In this document: positions 57,501-64,000 of the stretch, in pieces
Layout: the number at the start of each line of letters is the position of its first letter
Position numbering within the stretch: position 1 is the first letter of the stretch
Assembly (NCBI RefSeq): GCF_000003815.2
Contig: NC_049980.1
Span: 11,749,631 to 11,813,630 of the forward strand
DNA: 64,000 nucleotides
Direction: 5' to 3'
Source: Branchiostoma floridae
Lineage: Eukaryota; Chordata; Leptocardii; Amphioxiformes; Branchiostomatidae
Program-made: the position numbers and the translations under genes
Notes under the pieces: model-generated
Databases searched by the model: none
Told to the model about the DNA's origin: nothing
Seen by the model: the letters and a program-made list of their open reading frames with translations, nothing else

Positions 57501-58022
57501 GTCAGAGCAGTAGGGGAATACATCACATGAATTCTTATGAATTATCTTTAAAAAACTCTTTCTTCAGTTTCCAAGTGGCGAACACTGATACAGATATATC
57601 AATACCCTCTATCGAAATTGTCCAGTGCTGTACACAATATCTTCAGCATTACAATGTAGATGAAATGGACAAAAAAACAACTAAGATTGTGATACTAGTA
57701 ATCTTATATTTTAGATGAAGATGTTGGACACTTTCGCCATCTTGAAGGGGAGGATGTTGGCACACACTTTTGCTATCTTGAAGGGGAGAATAATCTTAGC
57801 TATTTTTGCTATATGTGATTGATGCTTAACGTATCAAACTCTTAACCTCAGATATCCACCCTCACCACATGTCGCACTTTGTCAGCTTAGTTTGGAGGTG
57901 AACACATGCACCCCGCCGTGACCTTTCACTCGATTCCTCAGACTCCTGACACTTGTTCCTGTCACTGCAGGGTTATTGATGGCTTACTGCTGGGAGCAGC
58001 AGACACAGGGGACCGGCAATGA
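51574..58022 (+). CDS. Proline/serine-rich protein, tentatively PROSER3-like, 11 exons
   Basis: Exons: 51574-51596, 51739-51838, 52138-52481, 52893-53160, 53949-54037, 54310-54431, 54601-54788, 55204-56094, 56266-56416, 57361-57457, 57971-58022. All phases connect and give 774 residues ending in TGA. Likely conserved islands are the N-terminal VFGRGDPFYEPP...HYHPS, then KYIDRFRHGQPLSREER with FWWLS (exon 4), a short helix EKETRALQEKADRLIEQ (exon 5), DDILYQWRLRRRMEEAR (exon 7) and EEFADDPLLVALRRQRAQYE (exon 10). The rest is disordered Ser/Pro/Arg/Glu; exon 8 (297 codons) is highly charged. The island order recalls proline/serine-rich protein 3, but I assign this from memory of weak motifs only. 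The start is the first ATG whose frame joins exon 2; the upstream ATG at 51420 hits a stop before its donor. No signal peptide or membrane segment is seen. Confidence 0.8.
53257..53346. mobile_element. Inverted copy of the AGCCTG MITE
   Basis: Reverse-complement relative of 38658-38758, about 90 bp, in the intron after exon 4 of the PROSER3-like gene. Confidence 0.7.
54123..54249 (-). repeat. Inverted copy of the ACATCCAGG repeat
   Basis: The reverse complement matches 7753-7888 over ACATCCAGG, TAATAAGACATACC and the CAGATGTTTCAGATAACATC block. In the intron between exons 5 and 6 of the PROSER3-like gene. Confidence 0.65.
56481..56690 (+). repeat. SINE-like copy in the PROSER3-like gene
   Basis: It shares TTCCTGGCTAGACATTG, GACTTTCCTCACTCCACCC and GGGTACTTGACCTTCAG with the copy at 29281-29500. 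It lies in the intron after exon 9. Confidence 0.55.
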
Positions 58023-58960
58023 CAACACTTTGGGCACCCTACTGTGGAACCGACCAGGGGGCAAGAAATGATACGTGTATCAACAGCAATCAACAAGGAC
58101 TGTTAGAGCAGACATCTTTAGTCTGTCAACCCAGCTTTACATGAAGATCTGTCCATGGCTACTGGAACATCAATCGCTCTAAAACTATTATAGCAAATAG
58201 GACTTCAGAATTGATGCTTCCAGAATGCTATATACTAGTAGTTCATCTAAAGGTAAAGACCCTAGCCTTCAGGATGAAGATGATGAAGCCATTTCTATGG
58301 AAATCAGTTTTAGATTGAGTGGAGGCAAGCTATCTGTGCCAACATGAAGTTATTTTCCTGACAAAGTCTGTCTTGAGGGGAAGAAAGATCCTGCAAGCAG
58401 GCAGTGATGCAGTGCCGATGCCTTACCAGTGGCATGTTGAACACAGGATGAAGACACTGCAGGCAAGAAGTGATAGAGACATAAAGTCATCTTCTTCAGG
58501 ATGACAGAACGGGTTCATCTTCAGGTCAAAACCCTGGAAGGAGAAAGTGCAGTGCGCTGATGATATCTCCTTTTTAACGAGTTGACTTGATTAAGAAGAA
58601 GACACTGCTTCTGGAGGCAAAACATGGCGTGCAGTCTCCATCAATCACATCCAAAGAGTTAGCAAGAGGACAGAGGCCACTAGAACAGGACCTTGTCGAG
58701 AATACAAAGCTTTACCTCCTACAAGTTGGGGGAAAGGCACGCCGGTATAAGCTCAATTGTTACACTATTGTTTAGATAGTATAAAATGAATTACAGTACT
58801 CACAAATGCTACTCAAGACTTAAACTATAACAGAGAGAGTTGTAAAATTTACAAATATTGAATATTTCTGCAGATAAAGGAGAAATATAATTTCATCAGA
58901 AAGTTGTGACATGTTACAAGAATTGCAGATATATTTTCCTTCAGTGGAATAGTTGCTAAA

Positions 58961-58966
58961 AATAAA
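58961..58966 (+). terminator. Poly(A) signal of the PROSER3-like gene
   Basis: AATAAA about 940 nt after the TGA at 58020-58022, in AT-rich sequence. The 3' UTR between them contains no supported ORF. Confidence 0.45.
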
Positions 58967-59503
58967 ATGAGTTCCTGAATTTCAAGAGTTAGTCTTTATT
59001 CTGGACAGAGCAACAAGTAGCAAGAGTTGATACCAAAGATATCTCATTCCCAGTCTTCAGGGTTCCTAGCATGTACTAAGTGTAAGAATGCACACAAACA
59101 AACTTTGTTACTTGATGAGGTTTTCTCAACTGAATCTCTGCTGGCCTGCATTAAGGCTTCATCCTCTCTTCACCACAAACACAACAAAAAGTTTTCTAAG
59201 TTTGACACATGTCAGTGCCTCATTTATTTTAGTGAAAATTGGTTAGATTGTGCAGCTTTATGTTCTTCTGTCATGAACACTGCACATAGTGCATCAATCC
59301 TGAGTAACATTCTGACCTCAGGAGATTGAACAGGTTCTGCCTGATAAATTTTCTACACATTCCCCTTGACTACAGGTTTGACAGGGACTGGTCAGGCCAA
59401 TAGGAGGTATAGATTTTCCTCTGCTTGAGTCCCCCTAGGACATCATTTGCTCATTGCTGACTTTGTTAATGTATTAAAACCTGTGAAATTATGTATTCCA
59501 TTA

Positions 59504-59701
59504 GTCCACAGCAAGTAAATTATATGGATAACATGCACTGCAGACACCAAATCTAAAGCGAGAACAAAACAAATGGGTGAAAAATCAACAAGATGCCTAC
59601 ATTTTTTACAATAGAGACCATAAAAGTAACAAGAATTGAGGTGGCAAAACATGGTATTACATAACGTTATAGCTAACAAGTCTTTTATTCCTGTATTCAA
59701 G
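59504..59701 (+). repeat. Dispersed repeat, copy 1
   Basis: Shares CCACAGCAAGTAAATTATAT, GACCATAAAAGTAACAAGAA, GGCAAAACATGGTATTACA and ATTCCTGTATTCAAG with 63797-63987. A short third copy is at 3364-3400. Confidence 0.7.
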
Positions 59702-61735
59702 AAATGCAGAAAGTAACACTACAGCACGTATTACTACAAATACACTCAAGGTTGTCACTTCTACAACTAGCAAACTTATTTGACTTCTACAACTAGACTA
59801 TCACATGACATATTTCGATATGGTGGCCTTAAAAGGGCCACAAAGAGGAAACACCTGTTCCATCATACCATTCACTGTTGCAGAAAAGCTCCATGAATAA
59901 AAAAAATATCTTTAACATTTTGATATTTTTGTCATGAAGACCAACACTGCGGGGGAAATCAGGTAAAAACCAATGCATTCATAGATGTCATCCGTAAGAT
60001 TTACATGCTATGGCCCTGGTGGAAAGGACGGGTCTGTTCCTATGACAGGAAGTGATAACCCCCAGGGAGCTTACAAAGGACCCCATTGATTCCTGCCAGG
60101 GATCCTATTGATTTCTGTGGGGAGTATGTACGTGGTGACCTTGGCTTTGTGCACAGACCTGCGTGCTGTAATTACTCCAACTTTTGACTAGGGGCTTGCT
60201 GTATACATTGATTCCTACTACTTCTTCCCCTCAAGTGTACATGTCAAGCCTCGACAAAAGCCGACTTTCGCCTGTTTCTCCCAACCACCTCTTGCTTTTC
60301 CTCCCCAAAGGAAACTATTTGGGATAATATCTCCCCCTTTTGTACACCTGCCGTCATTAGCATACGTGTTCATTTGCATAACTCCTCTGATTGGTTATCC
60401 TACAAAATTGAGTTAATTGACCACCTGTATGTGGCGCGCGGGGACAGGTGTGGCGCTGTGAATAGCTAGCTCGTTGACAGCTGCTTCTGAGCTTGATAGA
60501 ACCACGTTGTTTTGAGCAAACTGAACATTCCAACTGCTTTCATTCGTTTCGTACCGAGGAGCTGGCATGTGTAGGCCCTATAGCTAGCTAGCTGGAAACA
60601 GTCTGGCATCCAAGAATCTTCATACAGGTAATTTTGGTTGCAGTGAGGCCGAAATTTATACGGTATATCCTCAAACAATAAGGGTTTTGAGAGTGAAGAG
60701 CTACAGCTTGGCCAATGAAGTCATGGAATGCCGCCAGTCACGGCCACATTTATTGTATTGATTCTGCAGAATATTTACTACCAGTGTTTGGATGTGAAAT
60801 CATCCCCAAGTAGATATAGGTCATTTGAGAATCAAACGACATACAGGGAGCCAGGAAAATGCAGTGGAAGCAGTTACACTAGACATTTAGGGAGATTTGA
60901 TGATTTTCATTGATTTTCCTTGGGAGTCTACAGTTTGTATTACACAAAGTGTTGCCGTAGATCTTGAAATGTTCACGTTGGTTGTATTTTCGCACTAACC
61001 CATGGCACTAGCCCTCATGACATCACGAATATGCGTTTATGTTATTACTACTGTGCTTGAGAATTGTTTCAATCGCGAACATAGAAAACGGCACATCCCT
61101 TCCAGTCGCGAAACCAAGTCCCCGCGAAAATAGATGAGTTTACAGTAACTGTTCATCAAAATACAGCACCACAATAGACCGATCCTATGGTCTCAAACAA
61201 AAACGCAGCGTATTGACCAACATACAGCCACTCTCTCATTGGTAGAACCACTACTGGCCGAGCTACCATTGGTTGAACTTCTAATTGTGATGGACAGTCA
61301 GGATCACTGTGGAGACAGGAAAACATTTATAATGGTTTAATTTTTCGTTGCCAGGACGCTCCTGTACCGATTTATTTTCAATGTCCAGAGTTTTACGTAC
61401 GAGCCGTAAAAGTTTAGGATCCCCCTGGAGACCAGCTTTATCTGGTCTCCAATATCGATGAAACGACCGGAGGGGCAGATTTATATGAAGCGTGTTACTG
61501 CGTGACAGATGATATTAAAGCCAAACCGCTGTCGTTTATGTGGCCTGTAGACGCGATGGCAGGGGGATTTCTAGGGGCGCACACTTTTATTTGCTGAGCT
61601 TGCTGAAATAGCTAATATCATCCGTTTGGTGACCGATCGTGTGCGGTATGGCTAGCGACATGTACGGTGCAGATGCACAGAGTTATGGGGGGTTGGCAAG
61701 TTACCATTGCCTTACCATATACAACACATGACATC

Positions 61736-61796
61736 ATGGCCGCTCGAATTGCACAAAGAACCTACGAAGAACAATTTTTCATGGAAGCTTTGGACA
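61736..61796 (+). CDS. Possible first coding exon of an unidentified gene
   Basis: An ATG at 61736 in CATCATGGCC context gives 20 codons beginning MAARIAQRTYEEQFF, ending at a GTAAGA donor after 61796. Upstream sequence is moderately CpG-rich. No following exon was found before the window ends, so this stays weak. Confidence 0.2.
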
Positions 61797-63796
61797 GTAA
61801 GAAGACATGAAATCAATGTAAGATATTTACTGTGCTGCTATGTTTGACTGGAATAAGTTTATATTCAAGGTTGTTTCGTTCAAGTCTAGAGTAAATTTAT
61901 GTTATGCCTGGGTGCAGTAATAGGTCTTCGCTGTTTGGAATTGAATGCACTATGACAAGTGGATTGTGAGTGCTATTCTGGCAGCTGTTAGCTCATACTT
62001 TTTGCTAGCGACTTTCAAGACGCTCTTAAATGATGTCATAGAATTGAACTTCTCTTCTATCCAGTGGTAAAAAAACGGATGGTAGATGTAAAGCATTATG
62101 TAAATCTTGATGTTGAGCTACATTTCACAATATATTTCATACTATTTGATATTAAATGTGACATTGTAGAGACTTTGTTACCAATGGATTTGCGAAGGTC
62201 AAGAGATAGGTGAGGTGCGGCGAGGATTTGCGAAAGTTGATTTTGGCGACGACTCGAAGTAGGCATGTATGTCTCTTAGTCAAATTGCAAAACTCATAAA
62301 ACATCATCCATGCACAAAAATGTGTCCTGTTTGCTGTATTTTAGCAAAACGTCATCTGTATTAATTGGTGTTGATATAAAACGTCTGTTGCGTCACATGA
62401 GTGACATTCTTGAATATTTAACGCGGTTATTGGTAGAAGCCATGGACCTTCATGATCACCTATGCATGTTCATTATGACACAATTATGATTCTGTTGATT
62501 CGTTTATTTTCTCGGGACTTCATTGAACGTTCGAAGGGAAAAAGAGGCTTTCCCGGCATTTGAAGTTCGCAAGAATGCAAAACATGTTTGCAGCGTCATG
62601 ATTTTATGAAAATAGAACCATCGCAAATATTTCGAGATTTACAGCACCAGTGGGGATCCCAGATGAATACTTATTGATGTACCGCACCAGCGGCAAGCAC
62701 TTCTTCACTTCCCTTCTATATGCGTAGGAATCTCCGGATAAAATCACGGCCATCTTTCTTGAATGCGTTATTCTTCCAACTCCTTCGAATACCAGCCGTA
62801 GAGACTCCGCGATTTGTGCCTGGAAAACTGCCCCCGATTTGTTACTGGCTTGTGAGCGGATTTACAATTGGCGCCGTGAACATTCTGCTTTTGTGCCTCA
62901 TATGTATGGTAATAAATTATACCGGTAGCTAGAATGCAAACGGCAAGGTATGGACATACAACTCAAAACACCTTGTTCCCTTTGTGTGTGTGTACGGACA
63001 ATGTCTCAGTATTTTATTGTAAGGCGACCAGCTATCGTACTGTGCGATAGCATTTGTGGTAGGGCGTCGTACATTGATGATTTAGAATTTTCAAGCAGGC
63101 TGTGACAGAAGCAACTGTTACAAGGATATAATGGCATGCAGCCGTTTCCACAGCAAGACAGCTGAAGTTGACAGAACACGTGAACTATTTCAAGAATGCA
63201 TCAGTTTGCGGTCAGGCGACGATGTGACTGGGCCCCTATAAGAGTACTTTTAACTATCCAACAAGTTTCACTTCTACAACTCCAGTCATGGTTACCTCAC
63301 CAGTGTCACTTCTGTAAGTACAATCATTAGTGAAACTCAGGACATTGGAATTAAATCGGTACAGGAGCGTCCGGGCTGCAAGAAAACTAAACAATCCTAG
63401 CTTTCACACCAATAGACAGGGCCCTTATTGATTGTACACAACGCCTGTTGGGCGTGCTAGTATTATACAGGAAGATGATATGAACTCATGTAACCTCCTT
63501 GTATTATAAGAGTGGTCTGTCTCAACAGTGTTGCTCATGGTTTACCGATTTTACTGACTCGGGCCAAGCATGACACGATCCGCAGATACGATCTCCAGAC
63601 CCATGAAACGAGTTACCATTACTTCAAGCGGTACTAATTCTATCTTATTTTTGTTCCATCGGCTCGAACTCACAAATTTAATGATGAGGTGAGGGTCAAC
63701 AGAGTTCCTATCAGACCATTGTGGTAAGCCGTTTACTAAGGCCCCCACTAGACGACGATCGCTAAGCGACCGTGGATTTGTGCAACCCTTCATTAC

Positions 63797-63987
63797 ATAA
63801 GGCCACAGCAATTAAATTTTATGGATGACAGCATAGTGAGATAGGACGATGGGGCGAAAAAATAACAACATGGGTAAAAAAGAGAATATGGCTATATTTT
63901 CAAAATAGACACCATAACATTGTGACAAGAACTAAAGGGACAAAACATGGCATTACAGATAAAAAGGTATTCATTCCTGTATTCAAG
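63797..63987 (+). repeat. Dispersed repeat, copy 2
   Basis: Same family as 59504-59701, reading GGCCACAGCAATTAAATTTT to ATTCCTGTATTCAAG; it runs almost to the right edge of the window. Confidence 0.7.
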
Positions 63988-64000
63988 ACGTGTACTCTTG

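Larger units (their letters stand above)
58990..64000. other. Intergenic region, no gene established
   Basis: No run of exons could be built on either strand. It contains the repeat pair above, a 9-bp inverted repeat (61427-61450, GGAGACCAG/CTGGTCTCC) and two possible first exons (60425-60628 non-coding, 61736-61796 coding). The ORF at 62720-62932 shows no recognisable motif. Confidence 0.6.

Noticed and set aside
62720-62932. Plus-strand ORF with a hydrophobic end
   Set aside because: No flanking splice sites or partner exons, no motif; the apparent membrane segment alone is not support.

Overview
The window looks like nuclear DNA of an invertebrate chordate, most likely a lancelet (Branchiostoma). 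This is inferred, not proven. Genes are intron-rich with GT-AG junctions. Their proteins align with vertebrate orthologues over nearly full length. Introns are full of small DNA transposons, SINE-like repeats and one DIRS-type retrotransposon. Two runs of exactly 100 N (20525-20624, 22472-22571) are scaffold gaps of unknown true size.

Layout. (1) 435-37498, minus strand: nucleoprotein TPR, the coiled-coil protein of the nuclear pore basket. I could place 47 coding exons, about 2,137 codons, with matching splice phases. The last C-terminal exons lie beyond the left edge. (2) Inside the 4.7 kb TPR intron 3290-7945, same strand: a candidate two-exon gene for a 71-residue protein I do not recognise (5468-6267). 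(3) 22373-26829, minus strand, inside a TPR intron: a DIRS-like retrotransposon with gag-like, reverse transcriptase/RNase H and tyrosine recombinase ORFs. (4) 37499-37924: a short divergent promoter region between TPR and CRAT. (5) 37925-49317, plus strand: carnitine O-acetyltransferase (CRAT), with two candidate first coding exons and a C-terminal AKL peroxisomal signal. (6) 51574-58022, plus strand: an 11-exon, 774-residue proline/serine-rich protein, tentatively PROSER3-like. (7) 58990-64000: intergenic, with repeats and two weak first-exon candidates.

The genes belong to separate pathways: nuclear pore architecture and mRNA export (TPR), acyl-carnitine/CoA buffering (CRAT) and a poorly understood protein (PROSER3-like). 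The one regulatory link the sequence suggests is the TPR-CRAT head-to-head arrangement. I saw no convincing new multi-gene system. The items most worth a second look are the nested small gene, the CRAT alternative first exons (one encoding a mitochondrial-type leader), and the DIRS insertion whose empty site can be read from a second copy of the host repeat.
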